A stretch of 64,000 bases of DNA, taken from the NCBI GenBank assembly GCA_958353395.1, contig CATWSG010000005.1, positions 27,525-91,524 of the forward strand. The letters are read 5' to 3'. The notes below the pieces were generated by a model. It saw nothing but the letters and a program-made list of their open reading frames with translations, searched no databases and had not been told where the DNA came from. Of the stretch, positions 44,496 to 53,756 are shown piece by piece (within the stretch, counting starts at the first letter, position 1; each line of letters starts with the position of its first letter). This DNA is from an uncultured Collinsella sp. GTDB lineage: Bacteria > Actinomycetota > Coriobacteriia > Coriobacteriales > Coriobacteriaceae. A program made the translations under genes and the position numbers.

Positions 44496-45902
44496 CTATT
44501 CCGTTTGCGATTTCGCTGCTGCGGCAAGCTGGGCAACGTAGTCCTTAAACACGCGGCCGCGCTCCTCGTAGCCCGAGAACTCGTCAAACGAAGAGCAGGC
44601 GGGCGAAAGCAGGATCACGTCGCCGCGGCTCGAGAGTGAGCGGGCAACGTCAACGGCATCGCGCAGATCATCGGCCTGGGCGATATCCACGTCACCATCG
44701 ACATCGGCCTCGTCCATAGCGGCGGTAAAGCGCTCGCGCGCATCGCCAAAGCAAACGACCGAGCGCACGTTGTCCATAACGACGCGGGCAAAGTCCGCAA
44801 GCGGCGTACCCTTATCGTGGCCGCCGAGCAGCAAAATCACATCGTCGTCGGGAAACGCCGTCAGGGCCTTTTCGACTGCATCGGTGTTCGTTGCCTTGGA
44901 ATCGTTGACGTAGCGCACGCCATCGATCTCGCCGCAGGGTTCCACGCGGTGTTCGAGTGGCTGGAACGATGCCAAACCGCGGCAAATGCCCTCGGGATCG
45001 GCACCGACGGCCAGAGCAGCCGTGGCGGCACATAGGGCATTGATGACATTGTGATGGCCCGAGATCTTGAGCTCGGACGTGGCGACAAGCTGGGTCTCGA
45101 CGCCCTTCAGGCGCACGACCATCTTGCCGTCGCGCACAAAGGCGGCGTCTGCACCCTCGGGCTCGTCAAAAGCGACCTTGCAGATGCGGCGACCCGGTGT
45201 GTAGATGTACTCATCGAACTCATGGATGCCGGCATCCTCGACGTCGATAACCACGAGGTCGTCGTCGACCATATTCTCGAACAACTTGATCTTGGCAAGC
45301 GCATAGTTCTTGTGGCTCTTGTGCCAGCCCAGGTGGTCGGGCGTGATGTTGAGCAGTACCGCCACGCGAGGATGAAGCTCGGCGGTCGTAGCAATCTGAT
45401 AACTCGACAGCTCGGCCACAAACCACTCATTGTGTGCGCGGCCGTCGATCTCGTTCACCGGCGGCTCACCGATATTGCCGACGGCCACGCTGGCTTCACC
45501 GGCGGCCTTGAGCAGATAATCGGTCAGCGACGTGGTAGTTGTCTTGCCGTTGGTGCCCGTGATGGCGATCCAATTGTGGGGAGACAGGCGATAGGCAAAC
45601 TCGGGCTCGCCCATAATCTGAGCGGCATGCTCACGCCCAGCCTTAAAGAAGGCCGAGAACTCCGAGATACCCGGGCATGTCACGCACACGTCATAGGTAC
45701 CCTCGACCTGCTCGGTGCCGTAGACAAACGACGCGCCCTGCGCCTCGAGCGCACGCGTGGCTTCATTGGGCTCGGAGCTACCGCCGCCATACACGGTCGT
45801 GGCGCTCACGCGCTCGGGGTGAGCCAACGCCCAACGGGCGACATCGAGACCGGATTTACCCTGCCCCAAAACAAGCAGGCTAAAGACATTAGCAAGAGGC
45901 AT
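44496..45902 (-). CDS. murD: UDP-N-acetylmuramoylalanine-D-glutamate ligase
   Basis: A 468-residue Mur ligase that adds D-Glu. The Rossmann N-terminus LLVLGQGKSGLDVA, the ATP motif GTNGKTTTTSL, NITPDHLGWH and the NDSKATN segment are present. It starts 9 nt after mraY. Confidence 0.95.
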   Translation of the reverse strand: MPLANVFSLLVLGQGKSGLDVARWALAHPERVSATTVYGGGSSEPNEATRALEAQGASFVYGTEQVEGTYDVCVTCPGISEFSAFFKAGREHAAQIMGEPEFAYRLSPHNWIAITGTNGKTTTTSLTDYLLKAAGEASVAVGNIGEPPVNEIDGRAHNEWFVAELSSYQIATTAELHPRVAVLLNITPDHLGWHKSHKNYALAKIKLFENMVDDDLVVIDVEDAGIHEFDEYIYTPGRRICKVAFDEPEGADAAFVRDGKMVVRLKGVETQLVATSELKISGHHNVINALCAATAALAVGADPEGICRGLASFQPLEHRVEPCGEIDGVRYVNDSKATNTDAVEKALTAFPDDDVILLLGGHDKGTPLADFARVVMDNVRSVVCFGDARERFTAAMDEADVDGDVDIAQADDLRDAVDVARSLSSRGDVILLSPACSSFDEFSGYEERGRVFKDYVAQLAAAAKSQTE

Positions 45903-45911
45903 GAAAGACCA

Positions 45912-46931
45912 CTATCCCAACTGGAAGAACAGGGCGAGGCCAACGGCGCCAAAGGCCGCGGCGATAATCCAAAAACGGATAACGACCTTGGTCTCGGCCC
46001 AGCCCTTCTTTTCGAAATGATGATGAATGGGCGCCATAAGGAAGACGCGCTTGTGCGTAAAGTGGAAATAGACAACCTGGATCATGACCGACAGCGTCTC
46101 GACGATAAACAGACCGCCGATGATGAGGGAAACGACTTCGGTGTTGGTCATGATGGAGGTGCAGGCAAAAGCGGCACCCAGGGCAAGCGAGCCGGTATCG
46201 CCCATAAAGATGCTCGCCGGGTAGCAATTGAACCACAAAAAGCCCAGGCAGGCACCGGCGCACGCCGTGCAGAAGATGGACAGGTTCACGTCACCGTGCA
46301 AAAACGCCATGGCGGCCATGGCGAGCATGGCAATCATGGAAGTGCCACAGGCAAGGCCGTCCAGACCATCGGTCAGGTTCACGGCATTGGAAAGACCAGC
46401 GATCATCAGCCAGCAAAATACAATGTAGAGCCACGGGAACGAAAGGCCGCAGATGGTGGTCGAAAGAACACCGAGGTCAATCGTCAGGCCGCCGGGAAAA
46501 CGAATCTCGGGGGCGACGCCGCACCAATTGACGGCGAGCACGGTAAAAGTGACGCAGATAATGGTCAGACCGATCATCTTGGCGTGAGGCGTCAGGCCGA
46601 GCGAGCGACCATGCGTGACGGAGGTCAGGTCGTCGATGAGACCCAGAACGCCGGTGGCCAGCGTGGCAAGCAGCACGAGCACGAGCTCGGTAGTGAGCTT
46701 GCCCATCAGCAGGCAGGTCAGCGAGATCGCGACAAGGATGATGACACCGCCCATGGTCGGCGTACCCTGTTTAATCAAATGACGCTTGGGGCCGTCGGCT
46801 CGGACCTGCTGGCCGATACCCTCGACCTTCAGCAGCTTGATCCACCACGGCATAAGCAGCAACGCAATGGCGGCAGCGATGCCAAGTCCCAAAAAGGCCT
46901 GATACGTAGGATACGAGGGATTGCCGAACAT
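45912..46931 (-). CDS. mraY: Phospho-MurNAc-pentapeptide transferase
   Basis: A 339-residue membrane enzyme with ten helices that makes lipid I. KQGTPTMGGV, GLIDDLTSV with the catalytic Asp pair, NLTDGLDGLA, GDTGSLALGAAFA and APIHHHFEKKGWAETKVVIRFW are the conserved loops. It begins 3 nt after the murF stop. Confidence 0.96.
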   Translation of the reverse strand: MFGNPSYPTYQAFLGLGIAAAIALLLMPWWIKLLKVEGIGQQVRADGPKRHLIKQGTPTMGGVIILVAISLTCLLMGKLTTELVLVLLATLATGVLGLIDDLTSVTHGRSLGLTPHAKMIGLTIICVTFTVLAVNWCGVAPEIRFPGGLTIDLGVLSTTICGLSFPWLYIVFCWLMIAGLSNAVNLTDGLDGLACGTSMIAMLAMAAMAFLHGDVNLSIFCTACAGACLGFLWFNCYPASIFMGDTGSLALGAAFACTSIMTNTEVVSLIIGGLFIVETLSVMIQVVYFHFTHKRVFLMAPIHHHFEKKGWAETKVVIRFWIIAAAFGAVGLALFFQLG

Positions 46932-46934
46932 GGG

Positions 46935-48359
46935 CTAGCACACACCTTCCACAAAGCGGTCGAGCTCAACAAAACGGGAACCCTTGACCAGTACAACATC
47001 ATGATTTTCAAGCGCGCCGCCCATGCGGTCGAGCACCTGCTGATAATCGGAGAACACCTGGATGCGGTCCTCATCCATACCCATCATACGTGCGGCATCG
47101 GCCATGAGCTGAGCCAGCTCGCCGCCGACGCACGCGAGCATGTCGAGCTTCTTGGCGGCGGCATAGGCGCCCACGAGCTCATGCATGCGGGGAGCCTCGT
47201 CGCCCATCTCGCCCATCTCGCCCAGGATCGCCATGCGCGAACCGTCACATGAAAGCGAGCACAGCAAATCGAGGCCGGCAGCCATAGACTCGGCACTGGC
47301 GTTATAGGAGTCGTCGATGATGCGCGCTCCGCTCTTGGCGCGCTTGATCTCCTGGCGGTGGCCGGTGATCGTAAGACCCCTAAAGGCAGCATCGATCTGC
47401 TCGGGCGTCACGCCCAGACGATAGGCGACCGCGGCTGCCTTGACGGCATTGGGCACGGACTGCACGCCGGGAATGGCCAGCATGGTATCGACCGTGTCGC
47501 CCTGACCAAAGTCGAGCGTAAAGACCGGATGGCCCTCGTCGTCGACGCGAATGTCGCGTGCGCGGACCTCGTCGTCGTCCGAGACACCGGCCAGCATCAC
47601 GTCAATACCCGCAGGCTGGGCGAACGCATCGCGAATGAACGGCGTAAAGTCGTCCTCGCCGCCCAACACCAGCAACGGCGAGAAGTCGCCGGCGGCGCAC
47701 ATGCCCTGGACAATCTCGGACTTGGCGCGGGCGATGTTCTCGCGGCTGCCCAGAATACCGATATGGGAGGTTCCGATCTTGCTCACGATGGCAAGATTGG
47801 GGTTGGCAGACTGGGACAGGCGCTCAATCTCATGAAAATGGTTCATGCCCATCTCGAGCACCAGAACCTCGGTATCGGCCGGAGCGGAAAGCACCGTGAG
47901 CGGCATGCCGATCAGGTTGTTGAAATTGCCCTTCGTGGCCCAGACGCGATAACGCTTGGCGAGCACGGCGGCGAGCACGTCCTTGGTCGTCGTCTTGCCA
48001 ATCGAACCGGTAATGCCGACGACCAGGCAGCCAAGCTCCAAGCGATATACATGCGCCAGGCGCAGCAAGAACTCCTCGGGGTCGTCGGTCAGCAAGATGG
48101 CGCATCCCTTGTCCTGCGCCAGCGAAACCAGCTCGGCATCGGGTTCGCGCGTCATCACGACGGCACCGGCACCCGACTCGATGGCACGGGAGGCAAAATC
48201 ATTGCCGTCGACCTTTTCGCCGGGGAAGGCGACAAAGATCGTCCCCTCCTCGACCTGACGCGAGTCGATAACGCACCCGCGGCATACCCGATCGACTTCT
48301 TCCGTCACGGTTCGGGCCCCCGTTGAGGCCGCGAGGTTGTTGACGGCGATCTCTATCAT
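46935..48359 (-). CDS. murF: UDP-MurNAc-tripeptide D-Ala-D-Ala ligase
   Basis: A 474-residue Mur ligase that adds D-Ala-D-Ala. The ATP motif is ITGSIGKTTTKDV (Ile where many MurF have Asn), followed by LEMGMNHFHEIERLS and DDSYNASAESMAAGLD. The start has a moderate ribosome binding site. A TACAAT -10-like element lies about 45 nt upstream, in a 125-nt spacer after ftsI, so a secondary promoter is possible. Confidence 0.95.
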   Translation of the reverse strand: MIEIAVNNLAASTGARTVTEEVDRVCRGCVIDSRQVEEGTIFVAFPGEKVDGNDFASRAIESGAGAVVMTREPDAELVSLAQDKGCAILLTDDPEEFLLRLAHVYRLELGCLVVGITGSIGKTTTKDVLAAVLAKRYRVWATKGNFNNLIGMPLTVLSAPADTEVLVLEMGMNHFHEIERLSQSANPNLAIVSKIGTSHIGILGSRENIARAKSEIVQGMCAAGDFSPLLVLGGEDDFTPFIRDAFAQPAGIDVMLAGVSDDDEVRARDIRVDDEGHPVFTLDFGQGDTVDTMLAIPGVQSVPNAVKAAAVAYRLGVTPEQIDAAFRGLTITGHRQEIKRAKSGARIIDDSYNASAESMAAGLDLLCSLSCDGSRMAILGEMGEMGDEAPRMHELVGAYAAAKKLDMLACVGGELAQLMADAARMMGMDEDRIQVFSDYQQVLDRMGGALENHDVVLVKGSRFVELDRFVEGVC

Positions 48360-48484
48360 TGCAGCTCCCCTGTAAACCTAATATTGCTATCGGCGTATTG
48401 TATCCCAGTGCCATGCGCGCGTGGTGCAGGGCATGTGAACACCCTTCAGATCAAACGGCAGACCACGCTCAAGATTGTAACCCC

Positions 48485-50350
48485 CTACTTCGTGCGCGGG
48501 ATACCCAGCACGTCGAGCGCGTTGGCCATAATGGACTGGAATGGCACCGCGGCGGCATCCGAGCCGCTCGGCGTTCCATCGAGTGTGATGTAGCACAGCA
48601 CCTTGGGCGATTGTGCCGGCGCAAAGCCCATAAAGGACGACATGTAGTTCTCCTTGAGGTAACCGCCGTTCTCGTCAGCACGCTCGGCCGTACCGGTCTT
48701 GCCCGCCACGTCATAGCCATCGACCGCACCGCCAACGCCCGTGCCTTCGGACACGACCGTCTGCATGCACGATGTCACCTGGGCGGCAGCGTCCTCCGAA
48801 ATCGCGCGCTCGCCTTCGCCCCAGTCCTTCTCATCGCCCTTGCTGGACTTATAGAAGTGCGGAGTCATCATCACGCCGCCGTTCGCGATGCCGCCCACGG
48901 CACGTGCGACCTCAATCGGCGAGACGGACAGCGCCTGGCCAAAGCTCATCGAGCCCAGCGTGGCGCCGTCGTACTGGTCGCGCTCCTTGACGATGCCCAG
49001 GCTCTCACCCGGAAAATCGACACCGGAGCTATGACCGATACCCCACTTGTCCACATAGGTGGCAAAATCATCGGCACCGATCTTGCGTCCCACCAGGACA
49101 AAGCCCACATTGGACGAACGGCGCATCATCTCGCGCACGTCCATGGTCATGGTGTAGTCGCGCTTATCGGCGTCGGTAACGGTGTCGTCGCCAACCTTAA
49201 TGCTCGCCGGCACCTCAAACGACGTGCTCGAACGCACGGCACCCAAGTCGAAGCCGGCACCGGCCACGAGCGTCTTAAAGACCGAGCCGGGCTCGTAGGC
49301 ATCGGTAACCAGGCGCAAGTTCATGTCCTCGGTCTTGGCGTTTTCCAGATCGGTCTGGTCATATGTCGGATACGAGCATGCCGCCAGAATCTCGCCCGTC
49401 GTGGGATCGGTGACCAGGGCCGAGCCATTCTTGGCCTTGGTCTTTTCGACCGCCTCGGCCAGGGCGTCCTCGGCGGCACGCTGGATATTGACATCGAGCG
49501 TCGTCACGATGTCCACGCCGTCAACCGCCGCCACCTTTTTATAGGCGCCGCCCGCGATATAGCTACCGTCCCTCGCCCGCTCGCGCACCAGCGAACCGTT
49601 GGTTCCGGTCAAAAGCTTGTTGTACTGTTTTTCGAGGCCCGTCAGACCGTCGTTGTCCACGTTTACCACGCCAAGCACCTGCGATGCCAGGTTGCCGTAG
49701 GGGTACACGCGCTTCATGGCCTGCTCAAAGAGCACGCCTGGCAGGTTCTTCTTCTCCAGCGCCGCGACATCGTCCTCGTCCACCTGGCGTTTGATATACA
49801 CCCAGGTGCCATCCGACTCAACGAGCTCGCGACAGGTCTTTTTATCGATTCCCGTAGCTTTGACCAGCGCTGACACCGTCTTGTCAACGTCCTCGATAAG
49901 CTGAGGATTCACGGCGATGTTGCGACATTCGACCGACGACGTCAGCACGTTGCCGTTACGGTCGTAGATGGTACCGCGCTTGGCATATAGCGTCTGCGCG
50001 AGCAAGCGACGTGCATCGGCGCGGTCGCGTAGCTTATCGGCTTCCACGATTTGATAGTCGGCAAGGCGAAGGACGCCCAAACCCAAGCCAAACCCGATGA
50101 AGCCCATGACGGCTTTGCGACGGGGCAGCGGCGTGCCCGTGAGCCATTCGGTCGACGAGCTCTTGCGCGGTCTGGTGTTATGCATTTGAGGACCACTCGA
50201 GCCACGGAGACGCGACGCAGGGTCGTTGCCATAGGACGGCCTCGCGTTGTAAGATGGCCGACCCGTTCCTTGATAACCAGAACGTCCCCGCGATGAGGGA
50301 CGTCCAGAACCGCGACCCCCGTCGGAGCCGCGGCGATAGTCATTTGTCAT
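48485..50350 (-). CDS. ftsI: Septal penicillin-binding protein (FtsI/PBP2-type transpeptidase)
   Basis: A 621-residue class B PBP. A long Gly/Arg/Ser-rich cytoplasmic tail (about 1-75), one membrane helix (about 80-98), the PBP dimerisation domain (about 110-260) and a transpeptidase domain follow. Catalytic motifs are SVFK (EPGSVFKT), SSN (RRSSNVG) and KTGT (AGKTGTAE). No PASTA domain is present. It cross-links septal peptidoglycan with FtsW. Confidence 0.93.
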   Translation of the reverse strand: MTNDYRRGSDGGRGSGRPSSRGRSGYQGTGRPSYNARPSYGNDPASRLRGSSGPQMHNTRPRKSSSTEWLTGTPLPRRKAVMGFIGFGLGLGVLRLADYQIVEADKLRDRADARRLLAQTLYAKRGTIYDRNGNVLTSSVECRNIAVNPQLIEDVDKTVSALVKATGIDKKTCRELVESDGTWVYIKRQVDEDDVAALEKKNLPGVLFEQAMKRVYPYGNLASQVLGVVNVDNDGLTGLEKQYNKLLTGTNGSLVRERARDGSYIAGGAYKKVAAVDGVDIVTTLDVNIQRAAEDALAEAVEKTKAKNGSALVTDPTTGEILAACSYPTYDQTDLENAKTEDMNLRLVTDAYEPGSVFKTLVAGAGFDLGAVRSSTSFEVPASIKVGDDTVTDADKRDYTMTMDVREMMRRSSNVGFVLVGRKIGADDFATYVDKWGIGHSSGVDFPGESLGIVKERDQYDGATLGSMSFGQALSVSPIEVARAVGGIANGGVMMTPHFYKSSKGDEKDWGEGERAISEDAAAQVTSCMQTVVSEGTGVGGAVDGYDVAGKTGTAERADENGGYLKENYMSSFMGFAPAQSPKVLCYITLDGTPSGSDAAAVPFQSIMANALDVLGIPRTK

Positions 50351-50367
50351 ACTCAGCTACCGTCTTG

Positions 50368-50838
50368 TTACTGAGCGGTCGCGGTCGAGCTAGCGCCCGC
50401 GGCTGCATCCTGCGAAAAATCAAGTGTAACGCTCTCGCTGGGCTCCACCATGCCATAAGCGCCCGCAAGGTCGCGAATGCGCGTGTCGGCACCATAGACC
50501 GAATGCATGACCTCCAGGTCGGAGCTCTCATCGGTCGCCTTCTCGAGCGTGTTGGTAAGCGCGGCGTTGCTGTTGAGCACCTGGGCCGTAACGCCGGCGA
50601 GCGCCACGCGGGCGACACCGATCGTCATGAAGATGGCCGCAATGATGCAAAACGTTTTAAGAACGCTCATGAAAACCGGGCTTACCGCCTGGTTTGCCTG
50701 ACGGCCCGCGCCCGTGTAGACATCAAAGCGCGGCGTGCGCTGCTCGCGGGGAGCAACGGGGGCCTGCGGTGCCTCACGATAGGCGGGCATGGCGTTCATA
50801 TCATAGGCGAGTGCTGCGTTTGAGGTGTTGTAGCCCAT
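50368..50838 (-). CDS. ftsL: FtsL-like divisome protein
   Basis: A 156-residue single-pass protein. An N-terminal tail (about 1-58), one membrane helix (about 59-82, LKTFCIIAAIFMTIGVARVAL) and a short extracytoplasmic coiled coil (about 85-120) with DLAGAYGMVEPSE match the FtsL/DivIC layout and its place between rsmH and ftsI. Sequence similarity in this family is low, so the call rests on topology and position. GGGAGGC lies upstream of the ATG. Confidence 0.75.
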   Translation of the reverse strand: MGYNTSNAALAYDMNAMPAYREAPQAPVAPREQRTPRFDVYTGAGRQANQAVSPVFMSVLKTFCIIAAIFMTIGVARVALAGVTAQVLNSNAALTNTLEKATDESSDLEVMHSVYGADTRIRDLAGAYGMVEPSESVTLDFSQDAAAGASSTATAQ

Positions 50839-50928
50839 GATATGCCGCCTCCCATCCCGAGTACGTTGGTAGTGTGTTTAAGCTTCGTTTGTGGTACGAG
50901 CGGGAGGTCCAATATCGCGCGGTCGCGT

Positions 50929-51894
50929 CTACAGACGCTGCGCCACGCGGATCTTGGCTGATCTCGCCCGAGGGTTGCGCGCAACCTCATCGGGTTGGGC
51001 AACCAGGGGTTTGCGGGTGATGACCTTGAGTATCGGCACGTTGCCGCACACGCACACCGGAATCTCCGGCGGACACGTGCACCCCTGGCTCATCTCCTTA
51101 AAGTGGTTCTTTACGATACGGTCCTCGAGCGAGTGATACGAGATGACGCAGATGCGTCCGCCCGGGTTGAGCCACCTTGTGGCGGCGTCAAGCCCTCGCT
51201 CGAGCACATCGAGTTCGTGATTGACCTCGATGCGAATGGCCTGGAAACTTTTCTTGGCTGGGTGTCCGCCATGCCGACGAGCGGCAGCGGGGATACCAGC
51301 CTTGATGATCTCGACAAACTGACCGGTGGTTTCGATCGGCTCATGCTCGCGGCGGCGCACGATCTCACGCGCGATCTGCGAGGCGAACTTCTCTTCGCCA
51401 TAGACGCGTAGAATCCGGGCGAGGTCGTGTTCGTTATAGGTGTTGATGACCTCAGCTGCGTTTAAGGTGTTGTTACCCGGATCCATCCGCATGTCCAATG
51501 GGGCGTCCTCGTTGTACGAAAAGCCCCTGCCAGGGATATCGAGTTGCGGCGACGAAACGCCCAAGTCGAACAGGAAGCCATCGACCCCGGGCACCTCGGC
51601 CGAGCAAAGCAGCTCGTCCAAGTCGCCGAAGTTGCCCTTCAGCAGCTGGTGCGGTACGCCGGGAACCTCGCGGTCCAGACGGGCGCCAGCGGCCTCGAGG
51701 GCCATGTCGTCCTGATCGACGCCGAGCAAAAGGCCGGTCTCCCCCACCTGCGCGGCCATCTTTACCGAATGGCCGGCACCGCCAAGGGTGCAGTCGCAGA
51801 CGACGGAGCCGCTCTTTAGCTGCAGCGACTCAAGCACTTCGCCGAGCATGACAGGTTCATGCCGATATTCTTGTGTCAAGATCCCACGCTCCAT
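50929..51894 (-). CDS. rsmH: 16S rRNA (cytosine-1402-N4) methyltransferase
   Basis: A 321-residue SAM methyltransferase that modifies C1402 of 16S rRNA. YRHEPVMLGEVLESL, the SAM motif CTLGGAGHSVKMA, FDLGVSSPQLD and ISYHSLEDRIVKNHF are conserved. The start at 51894 has a poor ribosome binding site; TTG at about 51879 is a possible alternative. It is 20 nt after mraZ. Confidence 0.95.
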   Translation of the reverse strand: MERGILTQEYRHEPVMLGEVLESLQLKSGSVVCDCTLGGAGHSVKMAAQVGETGLLLGVDQDDMALEAAGARLDREVPGVPHQLLKGNFGDLDELLCSAEVPGVDGFLFDLGVSSPQLDIPGRGFSYNEDAPLDMRMDPGNNTLNAAEVINTYNEHDLARILRVYGEEKFASQIAREIVRRREHEPIETTGQFVEIIKAGIPAAARRHGGHPAKKSFQAIRIEVNHELDVLERGLDAATRWLNPGGRICVISYHSLEDRIVKNHFKEMSQGCTCPPEIPVCVCGNVPILKVITRKPLVAQPDEVARNPRARSAKIRVAQRL

Positions 51895-51914
51895 CCGTTA
51901 CTCGTGCCTTGCCC

Positions 51915-52349
51915 TTACGAGAAGAAGAGGTCCAGCAGGGCCTCGTCGTCATCGTCCTCATCGGCCGTAGCGCGGTCCCAAACCTCAAGGTGGTCGTAGT
52001 TGCCCACAACCGTGACCTCGCGGTCGAGGTTCGCCTGCTTGCGGAGAGACTCAGAAAGACCGATACGACCCGCGCTGTCCACATCCATCGACGTGGTGCG
52101 CTTGTTGATCGCCCTCATAAGCTTCTGGTCGTTGATGTCACGCGGGTTAAAACCCTCGTGGCCCTCACGACCCGCGAAGAGTCCTTCGACCCACTTATCG
52201 AAGGCCTCGGCAGAGAACACGTACAGAGCATCGACATCCAGGGCTTTGAACACGCGAACGTGCTCTCCAAGCTCCTCACGAAGGGGTGCAGGCAGGGATA
52301 GACGACCTTTTGCATCGAGATTGCGCTCGTATGCACCCGTCATTCCCAT
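51915..52349 (-). CDS. mraZ: Transcriptional regulator MraZ
   Basis: A 144-residue AbrB-like DNA-binding protein with two SpoVT/AbrB half-domains, marked by DAKGRLSLPAPLRE (about 12-25) and DSAGRIGLSESLRKQ (about 91-105). A Glu/Asp-rich tail ends DEDDDDEALLDLFFS. MraZ represses the dcw operon in E. coli. GGGAGGGC lies 4 nt before the ATG. GTGGGG repeats upstream are candidate self-binding sites. Confidence 0.95.
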   Translation of the reverse strand: MGMTGAYERNLDAKGRLSLPAPLREELGEHVRVFKALDVDALYVFSAEAFDKWVEGLFAGREGHEGFNPRDINDQKLMRAINKRTTSMDVDSAGRIGLSESLRKQANLDREVTVVGNYDHLEVWDRATADEDDDDEALLDLFFS

Positions 52350-52387
52350 GTGCGCCCTCCCCTCGGTTACTCAGATGGCACGTACGC

Positions 52388-52437
52388 GGGGAACCACCCC
52401 GCCTGTCGACGTCATCAATAATATGGGGAACCGCCCC
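52388..52437 (-). repeat. Two small identical hairpins in the mraZ leader
   Basis: GGGG-C/T-GGTT-CCCC occurs at 52425-52437 and 52388-52400 on the minus strand. Each can form a 4- to 5-bp hairpin; 37 nt apart. They lie between the proposed operator and the start codon. Confidence 0.5.
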
Positions 52438-52453
52438 ATTTTTCAACACCTTT

Positions 52454-52489
52454 CCCCACCCCTTCCCCCACCCCGCCCCACCACTCCAC
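52454..52489 (-). promoter_or_regulatory. Candidate MraZ boxes (GTGGGG repeats)
   Basis: On the minus strand GTGGGG occurs at 52454-52459, 52466-52471 and 52476-52481, with a weaker GTGGAG at 52484-52489. Spacing is 8-12 nt. Known MraZ targets are TGGG repeats about one helical turn apart upstream of mraZ, so this is a likely autoregulatory site (inference). Confidence 0.5.
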
Positions 52490-52492
52490 CCC

Positions 52493-52545
52493 CAATATGT
52501 TGTAAAACACCCCCGAGCATATGTTCGAAAACACAATATGTTGTG
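52493..52545. promoter_or_regulatory. Three ATATG-centred palindromes, one SOS-box-like
   Basis: CAATATGTTG at 52493, CGAGCATATGTTCG at 52514-52527 and CAATATGTTG at 52534 (inside ACACAA-TATG-TTGTGT). The middle one differs by a single base from the Gram-positive LexA consensus CGAACATATGTTCG. They lie 145-195 nt before mraZ. Confidence 0.5.
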
Positions 52546-52710
52546 TTTGCAGCAAAGGTGGGATGCCACCTGTAGAACCACGCCCGCGAACCTCAACCTT
52601 CAAGTTGACCTTGAGGCGATTTTTACGTCCCTTTACACGCCGTTCACATCGCCCCCAAACTCCTCCCACCCACGGTACACACGGCCCACCACCGCGTCGG
52701 TGTCTGGCGA
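52546..52710. other. Rest of the mraZ-xerD spacer
   Basis: No coding frame with support and no clear structure; it should include the dcw promoter, but I could not assign a convincing -35/-10 pair. Confidence 0.35.
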
Positions 52711-52777
52711 AAAATGGGACGGGCCCCAGATTGCCCATGCGCGCAAAAGTGCGTCTCGGCAATCTGGGGCCCATCCC
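52711..52777 (-). terminator. xerD terminator with long stem
   Basis: 52716-52735 and 52758-52777 form a 20-bp stem (one mismatch) with a 22-nt loop; on the minus strand it is followed by ATTTTTC. Confidence 0.8.
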
Positions 52778-52812
52778 CTTTAATATTTATAAATATGCAG
52801 GTCAGCGAGGTG

Positions 52813-53754
52813 CTAGCGATGTGCCAGCGGATGCGCCGCCAGATAGACCTCGGTCAGTTGCGTGCGGTCGACATGCGTGTAGACCTGCGTGGTCGAAATA
52901 TCGGCATGGCCCAAAATCTCCTGCAGCACACGCAGGTCGGCACCGCCCGCGAGCATGTGGGTGGCAAAGGAGTGGCGCAGGGTGTGGGGGTGGAGCCCCA
53001 CCAGCCCCACCTGGCGCCCGTACCGCTCGCATATCGCATGCACGCCCTGGCGCGACAGGCGACGTCCGTTCTTATTTAAAAAGACCGCCGAGGTCTCCGT
53101 CCCGTGAGCATGGGCGGCCAGGAGAGTGCGCCCGTCACCTATATAGTGTGTCAGGGCGCGAGCCGCGCTTCCCACCAACGGGGCCAGACGCTCCTTGGAG
53201 CCCTTACCGCGCACCAGGACAAACCCGTCATCGATATGGATATCGCCCATATCGAGCCCAACCAGCTCACTCACGCGCAAGCCGCAACCGTAAAGCACTT
53301 CCAAGATGGCATGATCGCGCAGCCCCATCTCGCCCTCGGGAAAGTCTTGATCGAGCAGTGCCGAGACATCCTCCACCGAAAGGTATTCCGGCAGGCGATC
53401 TGCCTTTTTGGGCAGGCGCAACGCCGCCGTCGGGTTTTGGGCCACGGCCCCATCGCGCACCAAAAAGGCATGCAGGCCCTTCACGGCAGCAAGCGCGCGC
53501 TCCACCGAGGCGTCGGAATAGCCTCCGTCGCGGCGATCGGCAACAAAGCCCTCCACGACCTGACGGCTCACATCTTCAAAAGACGCAATGTCAGCCCGCT
53601 CCAGATAGGCGCAGTACGTCGTCAGGTCACGACGGTAGGCCGCAATCGTATTGCGCGCAAAACCCCGCTCGACCGCAAGGTAATCGAGATACTCCCCCGC
53701 CACCACAGCAAGCGACGAGGGAGTAGCTTCGGTATGTTTTTGGTTCTCCGGCAC
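52813..53754 (-). CDS. xerD: Tyrosine recombinase XerC/XerD
   Basis: A 313-residue site-specific recombinase that resolves chromosome dimers. An N-terminal SAM-like domain (about 15-105) precedes the catalytic domain. The catalytic residues are visible: the first Arg in GCGLRVSELVGL, His-x-x-Arg in HTLRHSFATH, the second His in LGHADIS and the nucleophile Tyr in TTQVYTHV. The start is GTG at 53752-53754, overlapping or abutting the pyrG stop, so it is probably translated together with pyrG. XerC and XerD cannot be told apart here. Confidence 0.9.
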   Translation of the reverse strand: MPENQKHTEATPSSLAVVAGEYLDYLAVERGFARNTIAAYRRDLTTYCAYLERADIASFEDVSRQVVEGFVADRRDGGYSDASVERALAAVKGLHAFLVRDGAVAQNPTAALRLPKKADRLPEYLSVEDVSALLDQDFPEGEMGLRDHAILEVLYGCGLRVSELVGLDMGDIHIDDGFVLVRGKGSKERLAPLVGSAARALTHYIGDGRTLLAAHAHGTETSAVFLNKNGRRLSRQGVHAICERYGRQVGLVGLHPHTLRHSFATHMLAGGADLRVLQEILGHADISTTQVYTHVDRTQLTEVYLAAHPLAHR

Positions 53755-53756
53755 CC

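Noticed and set aside
45051..47252. A 733-codon plus-strand open frame opposite murD and mraY
   Set aside because: Antisense shadow of conserved mur genes; low-complexity Gly/His/Arg/Asp composition.
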